From contig JAHCLE010000018.1 of assembly GCA_026125445.1 (NCBI GenBank), forward strand, positions 1-36,254: 36,254 nt of DNA, in the 5' to 3' direction. Under the pieces are notes generated by a model that saw nothing but the letters and a program-made list of their open reading frames with translations, was not told the origin of the DNA and ran no database searches. The translations under genes and the position numbers were made by a program. Each line of letters starts with the position of its first letter. Within the stretch, counting starts at the first letter, position 1. The DNA comes from Burkholderiales bacterium. GTDB taxonomy: Bacteria > Pseudomonadota > Gammaproteobacteria > Burkholderiales > Usitatibacteraceae. Below are positions 6,517-14,555 of this stretch, piece after piece.

Positions 6517-8760
6517 CTACTTGGTCGTGAACACGAACACGCCGTCCCAGTCTGCGGGCGGCGGGTTCTGGCGGAAGTGCGCGATGCGCTCGAGGTAGAG
6601 CTTGTAGAGCTTGGTCTCGGGCGCGGCGTAGGCGAGGTTCTTCATCAGCTTCTCGGCCTCGTCCCAGCGCTGCGCCCGGTAGGCCTCCAGCGCCTTGTGG
6701 AAGCGCTCGACCTCCGCGACGGTCTCGGGACCCGCCTCGCCCTGCCTGCCGACGGGCTCGTAGATCGCCACGCCCTCGTGCTTGCCCTTCACCTGCACCT
6801 TGTCGATCTCGCGGTAGACGAAGCCGGGGGCCTTGCGGACGATGTTCTCGGTCACGAGGATGCCGACGCCGTACTGCTTGGTGAGGCTCTCCAGGCGCGA
6901 GGCGAGGTTCACCGAGTCGCCCATCACCGTGTAGGAGCGCCGGAACTTCGAGCCCATGTCGCCCACGTTCATCGTGCCGCAGTTGAGGCCCACGCCGATG
7001 TGCAGCACCGGCCAGCCCCGCTTCGCGAATGGCGCGTCGAGCTCGCGCAGGCTCTTCTGCATCGCGATGGCCGTCTCGAGCGCGTGCGTGGCGTGGTCGG
7101 GGTCCTGGAGCGGCGCTCCCCAGAAGGCCATGATCGCGTCGCCGATGTACTTGTCGATGGTGCCGCGCTTCTCCTGCACCCTCTCGGTCATCGCCGTGAG
7201 GTAGGTGTTCATCAGGTCCTTGAGCCCCTCCGGCGTGAGGCCCTCGGAGATCGAGGTGAAGTCGCGCACGTCGGAGAAGAGGACGGTCATCTCGCGGCTC
7301 TCGCCCTTCATCGAGTACTCGCCGGGGTTCTTCGACATCTCGTCCACCAGCTCCTTGGGCACGTAGGTGCCGAAGAGCCCGGTGATCAGGCGCCGGGAGC
7401 GGGCTTCCGCGAAGAAGCCGTAGACCATGTTGAGGAAGTAGAGCAGGAGCAGCAGCAGCAGCGGGGAGGCGATGGGCACCACCCAGCGATGGGACTGCCA
7501 CATGTAGAGGTTCAGCGCGATCACCAGCGCGACGAGGACGACGACCACGGCGGTGGACCAGAGGGCCGAGAGCCGAGGCATCACGAGCGCGAGGGGCACC
7601 CCGATCAGCAGGACGATGACGATGACGATTCCCTGCACCTCGGGCGGCTTGTTCTTGATCGTCCCGTCGAGGATGCCGGAGACGAGGCTTGCGTGCACCT
7701 CGACGCCGGCCAGGTCCTCCTGGATGGGGGTGGCGCGCAGGTCCACCAGGCCCTGGGCCGAGGTGCCCACGATGACGATCTTGTCCTTGAGTTCGTCGGG
7801 CGGAAGCGTGCCGCGGATCACGTCGGTGGCGGACACGTACCGGAAGCCGCCCGGGGCGCGATAGGGCACGAGCGCGGTCATGGCATTGTCCAGGGGAATC
7901 TGGACGTCGCCGACCTTGATCGCGCTCATCCAGCCCTCCAGCCGGTTGCCGACCTTGCGCGGCTTGTCGAGCACGATCCTCACCGGCGCGTTCCCCAGGT
8001 AGGTGCGCGCGATCGCCAGGGACAGGGCCTCGTAGAAGCCGTCCTTGAAGCGCATGAACATGGGCACGCGCCGCGTGATCCCGTCGATGTCCAGGGCCGG
8101 ATAGAAGTGGCCCGCCGCGGCCGCGGCCTTCTGCAGCTTCTCGACGTTGCCGCTGAAGCCCGTGGAGACGTAGTGCCGGTACTCGACGTCGCCGAGCGCC
8201 TTCATGTCGAAGATGGGCGGCGGCAGGGTGCCGGCGATGTCCTCCTTGCCCCCCATCGCCACGCCGAGGACCACGGGCCACTTGGCCAGCTCGTCGGCCA
8301 GGATCTGGTCGTAGTCCAGCGAGGCCCGGGTCCGCTTCAGGAATGCCTGGTACTCCGCGTTGTCCTTGAGCTCGCCGCGGGCGAGGCTCTCGAAGATGGG
8401 CAGGCCGGAGCTGGTGTCCGGCTCGGGTAGAGCGATGTCGAACCCGACGACCCGCACCTGGTAGCGCTCGAAGAGCTGCCTCACCATGGTGGCCAGCTTC
8501 TCCCGCGGCCACGGAAACCGCCCTTCCGCGTTGAGGCTCTTCTCGTCGATGTCGAGGATGACCACCCGCGTGTCGCGCGTCTTGGGCATGAAGAGGCGGA
8601 TCCGGGTGTCGTAGGACCAGAGCTCGAGCTGCTGGATGGCCCGCAGCTCCTTGTAATCGCCCTCGTGCAGGACGAACACGAGGACCAGCGCGAGGCCGAT
8701 CACCGCGCGGACGACGTCGTTGAGGGAGAACTTCGGCATCCAGCGTGCGCTAAGGGCCAC
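6517..8760 (-). CDS. CHASE2-sensor adenylate/guanylate cyclase
   Basis: A 747-residue membrane sensor that should make cyclic AMP or GMP. Residues about 13-28 are a membrane anchor. An extracytoplasmic CHASE2 domain (about 35-345) follows, with the typical VVILDIDEKSL and VIVGTSAQGLVDLRATP segments. Three membrane spans lie at about 372-450. A class III cyclase domain (about 480-665) follows, with metal-site residues in FSDVRDFT and in the DKYIGDAIMAFWGAP segment. The C terminus (about 690-747) is a short helical tail. The start is GTG 8760, or possibly ATG at 8739. A TATCAT box at 8817-8822 (minus strand) could drive it, without a good -35. It precedes the metallo-hydrolase gene. The ligand sensed is unknown. 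Confidence 0.93.
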   Translation of the reverse strand: MALSARWMPKFSLNDVVRAVIGLALVLVFVLHEGDYKELRAIQQLELWSYDTRIRLFMPKTRDTRVVILDIDEKSLNAEGRFPWPREKLATMVRQLFERYQVRVVGFDIALPEPDTSSGLPIFESLARGELKDNAEYQAFLKRTRASLDYDQILADELAKWPVVLGVAMGGKEDIAGTLPPPIFDMKALGDVEYRHYVSTGFSGNVEKLQKAAAAAGHFYPALDIDGITRRVPMFMRFKDGFYEALSLAIARTYLGNAPVRIVLDKPRKVGNRLEGWMSAIKVGDVQIPLDNAMTALVPYRAPGGFRYVSATDVIRGTLPPDELKDKIVIVGTSAQGLVDLRATPIQEDLAGVEVHASLVSGILDGTIKNKPPEVQGIVIVIVLLIGVPLALVMPRLSALWSTAVVVVLVALVIALNLYMWQSHRWVVPIASPLLLLLLLYFLNMVYGFFAEARSRRLITGLFGTYVPKELVDEMSKNPGEYSMKGESREMTVLFSDVRDFTSISEGLTPEGLKDLMNTYLTAMTERVQEKRGTIDKYIGDAIMAFWGAPLQDPDHATHALETAIAMQKSLRELDAPFAKRGWPVLHIGVGLNCGTMNVGDMGSKFRRSYTVMGDSVNLASRLESLTKQYGVGILVTENIVRKAPGFVYREIDKVQVKGKHEGVAIYEPVGRQGEAGPETVAEVERFHKALEAYRAQRWDEAEKLMKNLAYAAPETKLYKLYLERIAHFRQNPPPADWDGVFVFTTK

Positions 8761-8906
8761 GGTCTCTCGCGAGTCTCGTTGTCTTGACGGGATGGGGTGG
8801 CGACGGCAGACGGGGAATGATACACCGCCGGCCCTCCGGGACGAATCCGGGCGGGAGGCAGCGGCGAGGGGGGGCCGGGCGGGCGGATGAGGGGAGGAAA
8901 GACCGT

Positions 8907-8928
8907 CCGGCCGCCTGGCGGCGGCCGG
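8907..8928 (-). terminator. Possible terminator or attenuating hairpin after the double-glycine peptide gene
   Basis: A perfect 9-bp GC stem (8907-8915 with 8920-8928, four-base loop) lies 31 bases past the peptide stop on the minus strand. It is followed by GGTCTTTCC, which is only a weak T tract. It may reduce read-through into the cyclase gene rather than block it. Confidence 0.4.
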
Positions 8929-8959
8929 AGGTGAGCGAAGGCGTCGTCGAAGGGCGGGA

Positions 8960-9136
8960 TCAGCCGCGGATGGTGTAGCTCCCGTTTCCCACGGCCGTCG
9001 TCGTCTTCTGCTCGGAGCCCGCGAACAAGCCCCGAATGGTATCGAGTATCGTGTCGATCGCGCCGCTGCTGGTGTACGTCGTCATGTCGACGCCGCCGGC
9101 CACGATTTCCAGTTCCTTGTCGTCGAGTGTGCGCAT
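8960..9136 (-). CDS. Small peptide with double-glycine leader (bacteriocin/RiPP-like precursor)
   Basis: A 58-residue peptide. Residues 1-15, MRTLDDKELEIVAGG, match the double-glycine leader pattern (acidic helix, L-x-x-E-L-E-x-V-x-GG) cut by C39 peptidase-ABC exporters. The 43-residue remainder has no Cys, 13 Ser or Thr, one amphipathic-looking stretch (AIDTILDTIRGLF) and the end SYTIRG. The start is fixed by a strong AGGAGGAGA ribosome site directly upstream; the frame upstream of it is shadow coding. A GT2 glycosyltransferase is 187 bases upstream on the same strand and a CHASE2 cyclase follows. No exporter or maturation enzyme is in the window. Function (antimicrobial, signal or other exported peptide) is inference. 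Confidence 0.72.
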   Translation of the reverse strand: MRTLDDKELEIVAGGVDMTTYTSSGAIDTILDTIRGLFAGSEQKTTTAVGNGSYTIRG

Positions 9137-9323
9137 GGCTCTCCTCCTGGAAGGGGTGATGCGATGGGCGCCGGGGATTGCGCCCCCCGCCTGGCGCGGA
9201 GCGAGGGAGGGCGGGTTAACGGATGCTTGCAAGCCCGCACAAAGGATAAACAAGTCGATGCCGGTTCCGCAACCGGGCCGGGACGGGGTGCGGCGCCCGC
9301 GGTGAGTGTCCGGGCGCGATGCC

Positions 9324-10181
9324 TCAGCGGCGCCACCAGCTTCCGAGGGCGGCGGCCAGGCGCGCGCCGAGCGGGGCCCGTGCCGCGGTCGCGCGCTCGC
9401 GGAAGGCGCGCGGCGGGTCCGCGGCGATGAATTCCCGCACCCGGGGCTGGAACTCGGGGAAGCGCTCGTCGACGATCGCCTGCGCGCGGTTGCGGATCTC
9501 CTGGGCCCCGCCCCCGAACGAGACCTCCCCCTGGTGGAAGACGAAGGTGTCCGCAGCGAGCCAGTGGCGCCAGCCGGCGCGCGAGGCCCGCATGCAGAAG
9601 TCGACTTCCTCCCCGTAGCCGCGCCCGAAGGCCTCCTCGTCGAAGGGCCCCACCTCGTCCAGGCAGCGGCGCGAGATGAACATGCAGAAGCCGACGGCTG
9701 TCGGGATCTCGACCGCGCGGCCGGCGTTGGCCCGGGCGAAGGCCGCGTCCAGGCGGGCCGTGGTCGTGCCTTCGGGCAGCGGGTTGGACTGCGCGAAGCG
9801 CGGGTAGCTGCAGATCGTGGCGTTGTTGGAGAAGGGGGTCACCGTGCCGGCGCGCGCCTCGCGCGCGGCGCAGGCGGCGATGCGGTCCAGCCACCCGGGC
9901 GCCACCTCGGTGTCGCTGTTGAGGAGCACCACGTCCCGGTCGGGGTGCGCGCGCATGCCCTCGTTCACGGAGGCCACGAAGCCCCGGTTGCGGTCGTGCA
10001 CGAGCAGGGTGAAGCGCCCCGGCGCGGTCTCGCGCAGCCACGCCGACAGGGCGGGCTCGGGGCTCGCGTCGTCCACCACGAGGATCTCGTGGGGCGCGCG
10101 CACCCGGGCGGCCAGCACGCTCTCGAGGCAGCGGCGCGTCTCGGCCAGCCCTCGGTAGGCGGGAATGATGACGTCGATCAC
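9324..10181 (-). CDS. Glycosyltransferase family 2 protein
   Basis: A 285-residue transferase of the GT-A fold with no membrane span, so cytoplasmic or membrane-associated. It opens with IDVIIPAYRG. The nucleotide-binding aspartates follow in VVDDAS (Asp37-Asp38), and the metal-binding motif is LLNSDTEV (Asp90). The middle part (VEIPTAVGFCMFISR, then EEVDFCMRA) resembles rhamnosyltransferase-type GT2 enzymes that decorate surface glycans. The start is GTG 10181, giving the usual N terminus; there is no clear ribosome site. A TAGAAT at 10209-10214 on the minus strand may be a -10 box. No other glycan genes are nearby; the only gene following closely is the double-glycine peptide, so a peptide acceptor is conceivable but unproven. 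Confidence 0.9.
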   Translation of the reverse strand: MIDVIIPAYRGLAETRRCLESVLAARVRAPHEILVVDDASPEPALSAWLRETAPGRFTLLVHDRNRGFVASVNEGMRAHPDRDVVLLNSDTEVAPGWLDRIAACAAREARAGTVTPFSNNATICSYPRFAQSNPLPEGTTTARLDAAFARANAGRAVEIPTAVGFCMFISRRCLDEVGPFDEEAFGRGYGEEVDFCMRASRAGWRHWLAADTFVFHQGEVSFGGGAQEIRNRAQAIVDERFPEFQPRVREFIAADPPRAFRERATAARAPLGARLAAALGSWWRR

Positions 10182-10219
10182 GGGGACGGGAAGGGGGCTC
10201 TCGGGACGATTCTAGCCTG

Positions 10220-10264
10220 CCGGCGCCGGCCGGCGCCGGGCGGGGCGCACCGAAGGGGTGCGCC
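10220..10264. repeat. 20-bp GC palindrome and adjacent hairpin in the GT2/frdC divergent gap
   Basis: Positions 10220-10239 are a perfect 20-bp palindrome, two tandem copies of CCGGCGCCGG. Five bases on, GGCGCACC 10244-10251 pairs with GGTGCGCC 10257-10264. Both lie directly upstream of the FNR box, in the 176-base gap between the GT2 and frdC starts. They could be cruciform-forming or protein-binding sites. No T tract follows, so they are not obvious terminators. Confidence 0.6.
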
Positions 10265-10267
10265 GGT

Positions 10268-10309
10268 TTGACCCCCATCAACCGGCCGGGGGCGTTTCGG
10301 CGGCAAAGT
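10268..10309 (+). promoter_or_regulatory. FNR/ANR-type box and class II promoter for frdCAB
   Basis: TTGAC-CCCC-ATCAA at 10268-10281 matches the FNR consensus TTGAT-N4-ATCAA at 9 of 10 defined bases. Its centre is 10274.5. A class II start 41.5 bases downstream would be near 10316, and CAAAGT at 10304-10309 lies exactly where the -10 box should be (3 of 6 matches). It points to activation under low oxygen by an FNR/ANR-type regulator, which fits a fumarate reductase operon. Confidence 0.75.
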
Positions 10310-10357
10310 GGGCGGGCCGCCCCCCAACATCCCCGGGGGAGCATGGAGGAGGAGCGA

Positions 10358-11140
10358 ATGGATTCCACCCCGAACGTCATCGCCGGCGTCGGCCTGGCCG
10401 ACCGCCCCCGCAAGAGCCGCTGGCCCGCCCGCATGGACCTGGCGCAGAGCGCCACCGGGCTCGTCCTGGGACTCTTCATGTGGGGCCACATGTTCTTCGT
10501 GTCCTCCATCCTGCTGGGCAAGGACGCGATGTGGTCGATCACGAAGATGTTCGAGGGCTACTTCTTCTTCGGGAAGGCCTATCCGGGCGCCGTCTCCGTG
10601 ATCGTGGGGGCGATCTTCGCGATCCTCATCGTCCACGCCTTCCTCGCCATGCGGAAGTTCCCGGCCAACTACACGCAGTACCGCACCTTCATCGGGCACC
10701 GGAAGCTCATGGCGCACGAGGACACCACGCTCTGGTGGGTGCAGGCGATCACGGGATTCCTCCTCTTCTTCATCGCCGCGGTGCACCTCTACCAGATGCT
10801 CATGCACCCCGGCGACATCGGCCCCTACGAGTCGGCCGACCGCGTCTGGAGCGGCCGCTGGTGGCCACTGTACCTGGTGGCGCTCTTCGCGGTCGAGCTG
10901 CACGGCGGCATCGGCCTGTACCGCCTCTGCGTGAAGTGGGGCTGGCTGGAGGGCAAGGACGCCAACGCCAGCCGCAAGCGCCTGAAGACCCTCAAGTGGG
11001 TGCTGACGGTGTTCTTCATCGCGCTGGGGCTCGCCACGCTCGCGGCCTACATGAAGATCGGCTACGACCACCGCGACCGCGTGGGCGAGCGCTACACCCC
11101 GTCCTGGGTGGTCCCGAACCCGATGGAGAAGGCCAAATGA
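10358..11140 (+). CDS. frdC: Fumarate reductase cytochrome b subunit, Wolinella type
   Basis: The diheme membrane anchor that carries electrons from quinol to FrdB/FrdA. It has 260 residues and five membrane spans. From the ATG at 10358 the four heme-ligand histidines fall at His44, His93, His143 and His182, and two glutamates at Glu66 and Glu180. These are the same numbers known for Wolinella succinogenes FrdC, where Glu66 is needed for menaquinol oxidation and Glu180 for the proton path. That agreement, plus GGAGGAGG upstream, favours this start over the ATG at 10343. The stop overlaps the frdA start (ATGA). The type usually works with low-potential quinols, although it can also run as a succinate dehydrogenase. 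Confidence 0.95.
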   Translation: MDSTPNVIAGVGLADRPRKSRWPARMDLAQSATGLVLGLFMWGHMFFVSSILLGKDAMWSITKMFEGYFFFGKAYPGAVSVIVGAIFAILIVHAFLAMRKFPANYTQYRTFIGHRKLMAHEDTTLWWVQAITGFLLFFIAAVHLYQMLMHPGDIGPYESADRVWSGRWWPLYLVALFAVELHGGIGLYRLCVKWGWLEGKDANASRKRLKTLKWVLTVFFIALGLATLAAYMKIGYDHRDRVGERYTPSWVVPNPMEKAK

Positions 11141-13113
11141 AGATCGTCTACACCGACGTGCTGGTCATCGGCGGCGGGCTGGCGGGCCTCAGGCTCGCGA
11201 TCGGCGCCAAGCGGCGCGGCCACGACGCGCTCATCCTCTCGCTGGTGCCGGCCAAGCGCTCGCACTCCAAGGCGGCGCAGGGCGGCATGCAGGCTTCCCT
11301 CGGCAACGTGGCCAAGGGCCAGGGCGACACCGAGGACGTCCACTTCGAGGACACCGTGCGCGGCTCCGACTGGGGCGCGGACCAGGAAGTGGTGCGCATG
11401 TTCGTGAACACCGCGCCCAAGGCGGTGCGGGAGCTCGCGGCCTGGGGCGTGCCCTGGAGCCGCGTCCGGAAGGGCGACCGCGAGGTCATCATCAACGGAC
11501 AGAAGGTCACCATCACGGAACGCGACGAGGCGCACGGCCTGATCGCCCAGCGCGACTTCGGCGGCACCAAGAAGTGGCGCACCTGCTACGCGGCCGACGG
11601 CACCGGCCACGCGATGATCAACACCGTGGCCGACCAGGCCATCGCCGACTCGATCCCGGTGCACGAGCGCAAGGAGGCCCTCAGCCTCATCCACGACGGC
11701 AGCCGCTGCTATGGCGCGGTCGTGCGCGACCTCATCACCGGCGAGGTGTCCGCCTACGTCGCCACCGCCACCGCCATCTGCACCGGCGGCGCCGGACGCG
11801 TGTACCGCACCACCACGAACGCCGTCATCTGCGAGGGCATCGGGCACGCCATCGCGCTCGAGACCGGCGTCTCGGCGCTGGGCAACATGGAGGCGGTCCA
11901 GTTCCACCCGACCGGCATCTTCCCCGCCGGCATCCTGGTCACCGAGGGCTGCCGCGGCGACGGGGGGCTCCTCAAGGACGTCGACGGCCACCGCTTCATG
12001 CCCGACTACGAGCCGGAGAAGAAGGAGCTCGCCTCGCGCGACGTGGTCTCGCGGCGCATGGAGGAGCACATCAAGAAGGGCAAGGGCCACAAGTCTCGCT
12101 TCGGCGAGCACATCTGGCTCGACATCACGCTCCTGGGCGAGAAGCACATCCACACCAACCTGCGCGAGGTCTGGGACATCTGCCACTACTTCCTGGGCGT
12201 GGACCCGGTGAAGGAGATGATCCCCGTCCGGCCCGCCCAGCACTACACGATGGGCGGCGTGCGCACGGACCCCTCGGGCCAGAGCCCGACCCTCAAGGGC
12301 CTCTTCTCCGCGGGCGAGGCGGCCTGCTGGGACATGCACGGCTTCAACCGCCTGGGCGGCAACTCGGTGGCCGAGACCGTGGTCGCCGGCATGATCGTGG
12401 GCGAGACGATCGCCGACTACTGCGACAAGCTCGCCAACACGCCCACCGTCCCGCTGGGGCTGGTGCGCGAGTTCGTGGAGCGCGAGCAGGCGAAGCTCGC
12501 CGCCTTCACCAAGGGCGGCGGCCGCGAGGACGCCTCCCTCATCAAGGGCGAGATGCAGGACCTGATGACGGCGAAGGTGGGGATCTTCCGCACCGGCAAG
12601 GACCTCGAGGAGGCCGTCGACAAGCTGCAGAAGCTGCTGGTGAGAAGCCGCAGCATCGGGCTGCGCTCGCCGTCGCTGGGGGCCAACCCCGAGCTCGTCA
12701 CCGCCTACCGCGTGCAGCGCATGCTCAAGATCGCGCTCTCGATCGCCTACGGCGCGGCCGTGCGCACCGAGAGCCGCGGCGCCCACTTCCGCGAGGACTT
12801 CCCGCGCCGCAACGACGCCGAGTGGCTCAAGCGCACGCTCGCCACCTGGAAGAGCGAGTCCGACACGCTGCCCACGCTCGCCTACGAGCCGCTGGACGTG
12901 ACGCGCATGGAGCTGCCGCCGGGCTGGCGCGGCTACGGCGCCAAGGACTACATCGACCATCCGGACACGCCCGAGCGCCAGAAGGCCGTGGAAGCCATCC
13001 GGGCGCAGTACGCGAGCGACCGCTTCGCGATGCAGAAGGCGCTGATGCCCTACGAGCACCTGCTGCCCGAGGTGCTGCGCGGCAAGAACGAACGCATCGA
13101 CGAGCGTTTCTAG
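11137..13113 (+). CDS. frdA: Fumarate reductase flavoprotein subunit
   Basis: The catalytic subunit that interconverts fumarate and succinate, on the cytoplasmic face. It has 658 residues, about the length of the Wolinella protein. The FAD-binding fold opens at [11 protein letters not shown] (residues 8-18). FAD should be covalently held by His43 in [10 protein letters not shown]. Substrate and catalytic residues can be read as His257 (QFHPTG), Arg301 (ASRDVVSRR), His369 (QHYTMGG) and Arg405 (GFNRLGGNS), nearly the Wolinella numbering. It overlaps frdC by four bases and precedes frdB by 12, so the order is frdC-frdA-frdB. Succinate dehydrogenase in reverse is the alternative role; the FNR box, aspartase and Dcu neighbours favour fumarate reduction. 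Confidence 0.97.
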   Translation: MKIVYTDVLVIGGGLAGLRLAIGAKRRGHDALILSLVPAKRSHSKAAQGGMQASLGNVAKGQGDTEDVHFEDTVRGSDWGADQEVVRMFVNTAPKAVRELAAWGVPWSRVRKGDREVIINGQKVTITERDEAHGLIAQRDFGGTKKWRTCYAADGTGHAMINTVADQAIADSIPVHERKEALSLIHDGSRCYGAVVRDLITGEVSAYVATATAICTGGAGRVYRTTTNAVICEGIGHAIALETGVSALGNMEAVQFHPTGIFPAGILVTEGCRGDGGLLKDVDGHRFMPDYEPEKKELASRDVVSRRMEEHIKKGKGHKSRFGEHIWLDITLLGEKHIHTNLREVWDICHYFLGVDPVKEMIPVRPAQHYTMGGVRTDPSGQSPTLKGLFSAGEAACWDMHGFNRLGGNSVAETVVAGMIVGETIADYCDKLANTPTVPLGLVREFVEREQAKLAAFTKGGGREDASLIKGEMQDLMTAKVGIFRTGKDLEEAVDKLQKLLVRSRSIGLRSPSLGANPELVTAYRVQRMLKIALSIAYGAAVRTESRGAHFREDFPRRNDAEWLKRTLATWKSESDTLPTLAYEPLDVTRMELPPGWRGYGAKDYIDHPDTPERQKAVEAIRAQYASDRFAMQKALMPYEHLLPEVLRGKNERIDERF

Positions 13114-13125
13114 AGGACAACGTCC

Positions 13126-13872
13126 ATGGCCGAGACCAGCAACAGCCACCGGAAGCTTCGCATCCACGCCCTTCGCTACAACCCGGCGAAGGCCGACGAC
13201 ACGCCCCGCATCCAGACCTACGAGCTGGAGGAGGCGCCGGGGATGACCCTCTTCATCGCGCTCTCCGAGATCCGCGAGAAGCAGGACCCGTCCCTGCAGT
13301 TCGACTTCGTCTGCCGCGCCGGCATCTGCGGCAGCTGCGGGATGATGATCAACGGGCTTCCCGGCCTCGCCTGCCGCACCGTCACCAAGGACCTGCCCGC
13401 CGACATCTCGCTCGCGCCCCTGCCGTTCTTCGAGCTGATCGGCGACCTCTCGGTCAATACCGGCAAGTGGATGCGCGGGATGAGCGAGAAGCTGGAGACC
13501 TGGGTGCACTCGATGGGGCAGTCGACCGACCTCAAGCGCATCGAGGAGGCCATGGACCCGGCGCTCGCCGAGGAGGTCTACGAGCTCGACCGCTGCATCG
13601 AGTGCGGCTGCTGCGTGGCGAGCTGCGGCACGGCGCGCATGCGCAAGGACTTCGTGGGCGCCGTGGGGCTGAACAAGATGGCGCGCTTCCGCCTCGACCC
13701 GCGCGACAAGCGCACGGACGCGGACTTCTACGAGCTGGTGGGCGACGACAACGGCGTCTTCGGCTGCATGTCGCTGCTCGCCTGCCACGACGTGTGTCCC
13801 AAGAACCTGCCGCTGCAGACGCAGATCGCGTTCCTGCGGCGCAAGATGGTCCTGCAGGGCACCAAGGGCTGA
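13126..13872 (+). CDS. frdB: Fumarate reductase iron-sulfur subunit
   Basis: The 248-residue electron relay between the cytochrome b anchor and the flavoprotein. The [2Fe-2S] ligands are Cys63, Cys68, Cys71 and Cys83. The [4Fe-4S] ligands are Cys157, Cys160, Cys163 and Cys224. The [3Fe-4S] ligands are Cys167, Cys214 and Cys220. All three clusters are therefore intact. The N terminus is about 10 residues longer than the Wolinella protein. The start ATG 13126 is preceded by GAGGACAA. The gene is followed, 27 bases on, by a small cytochrome c gene in the same operon, which is not part of the classical frd set. Confidence 0.97.
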   Translation: MAETSNSHRKLRIHALRYNPAKADDTPRIQTYELEEAPGMTLFIALSEIREKQDPSLQFDFVCRAGICGSCGMMINGLPGLACRTVTKDLPADISLAPLPFFELIGDLSVNTGKWMRGMSEKLETWVHSMGQSTDLKRIEEAMDPALAEEVYELDRCIECGCCVASCGTARMRKDFVGAVGLNKMARFRLDPRDKRTDADFYELVGDDNGVFGCMSLLACHDVCPKNLPLQTQIAFLRRKMVLQGTKG

Positions 13873-13899
13873 AGCACGGCCCTCCAACGAGGAGGAGAG

Positions 13900-14364
13900 A
13901 TGAGGAAGAACGCACTGGCGCTGGCGATCCTGGCGGGTTTCGCGATGTCGGCAAGCGCGCAGGAGCTCACCTGGCGCAAGGACATCGCGCCCATCGTCAA
14001 GAAGGGCTGTGCCGAATGCCACGGCTCGGACGCGCCGGAGTACGGCGACTGGATGCTCCTCGACGACGCCAAGCGCAAGAAGGAGGGCCCGCGCATGGAC
14101 ACCTACACCACGTTCATGAACTACGTGGTGTGGCCCGCCACGGGCGCCGTGATGAGGCGCCTCGACGACGGCGCGAACGCGGGCGGCAAGAAGGGCAACA
14201 TGTACAAGTACCTCGGCGACGACGACGCGGAGCGCGCGAAGAACCTGGCCACGATCAAGGCCTGGCTGGGCGAGGGCGCGTGGAACCTAAACCGCTTCAA
14301 CGCGCGCGAGAACGTGCCGGGCGTCACCAAGGAGCAGCTCGAGAAGGTGAAGGCGAAGTACTAG
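13900..14364 (+). CDS. Periplasmic monoheme cytochrome c linked to frdCAB
   Basis: A 154-residue protein with a signal peptide (cleavage probably SASA/QE after residue 20). One heme-binding motif, CAECH, lies at residues 37-41. Met85 or Met101 may be the sixth heme ligand. The sequence has short helices and a charged C terminus, and resembles small class I-like cytochromes. A very good GAGGAGGAGAG ribosome site precedes ATG 13900. It is the last gene before a terminator, so it belongs with frdCAB. It may deliver electrons to, or take them from, the membrane quinone pool or an outer partner. This is inference, since FrdCAB works on the cytoplasmic side and normally needs no cytochrome c. Confidence 0.86.
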   Translation: MRKNALALAILAGFAMSASAQELTWRKDIAPIVKKGCAECHGSDAPEYGDWMLLDDAKRKKEGPRMDTYTTFMNYVVWPATGAVMRRLDDGANAGGKKGNMYKYLGDDDAERAKNLATIKAWLGEGAWNLNRFNARENVPGVTKEQLEKVKAKY

Positions 14365-14392
14365 CGCCGGCATCGAGCCGGGCGGGACACGG

Positions 14393-14430
14393 TGCGGCGG
14401 CCCCTTCGCGGGGGCCGCCGCATTGCATTT
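14393..14430 (+). terminator. Terminator of the frdCAB-cytochrome operon
   Basis: A perfect 12-bp stem (14393-14404 with 14411-14422) with a six-base loop is followed by TTGCATTT. The stem is strong and the T tract imperfect. It separates the frd operon from aspA. Confidence 0.72.
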
Positions 14431-14483
14431 CTGGACACGGGCTGCGGTCGGACCAAGGTCCCATGGCGTGGCACGAAGGCCGA

Positions 14484-14497
14484 TTGCGGTTCGTCAA
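14484..14497 (+). promoter_or_regulatory. Weak FNR-like site upstream of aspA
   Basis: TTGCG-GTTC-GTCAA matches the FNR consensus at 7 of 10 defined bases. A class II start would be near 14532, with GACAAT at 14519-14524 roughly at the -10 position. The match is modest and could be chance, but it would co-ordinate aspA with frdCAB. Confidence 0.3.
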
Positions 14498-14555
14498 GGC
14501 CGAGGGGTATGCACGGCTGACAATGGTTCATTCCATGCTGCGGAAGGAATGAGCC

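Noticed and set aside
6223-8430. 735-codon plus-strand open frame opposite the cyclase
   Set aside because: A shadow of the high-GC third codon positions. The minus-strand protein has intact CHASE2 and cyclase motifs.
9137-9253. N-terminal extension of the small peptide frame (39 more codons)
   Set aside because: The ATG at 9136 has a very strong ribosome site and starts a typical double-glycine leader; the extension has no ribosome site.
11092-14022. 976-codon minus-strand open frame across frdA and frdB
   Set aside because: Antisense shadow. The plus strand encodes complete FrdA and FrdB with every cofactor ligand.
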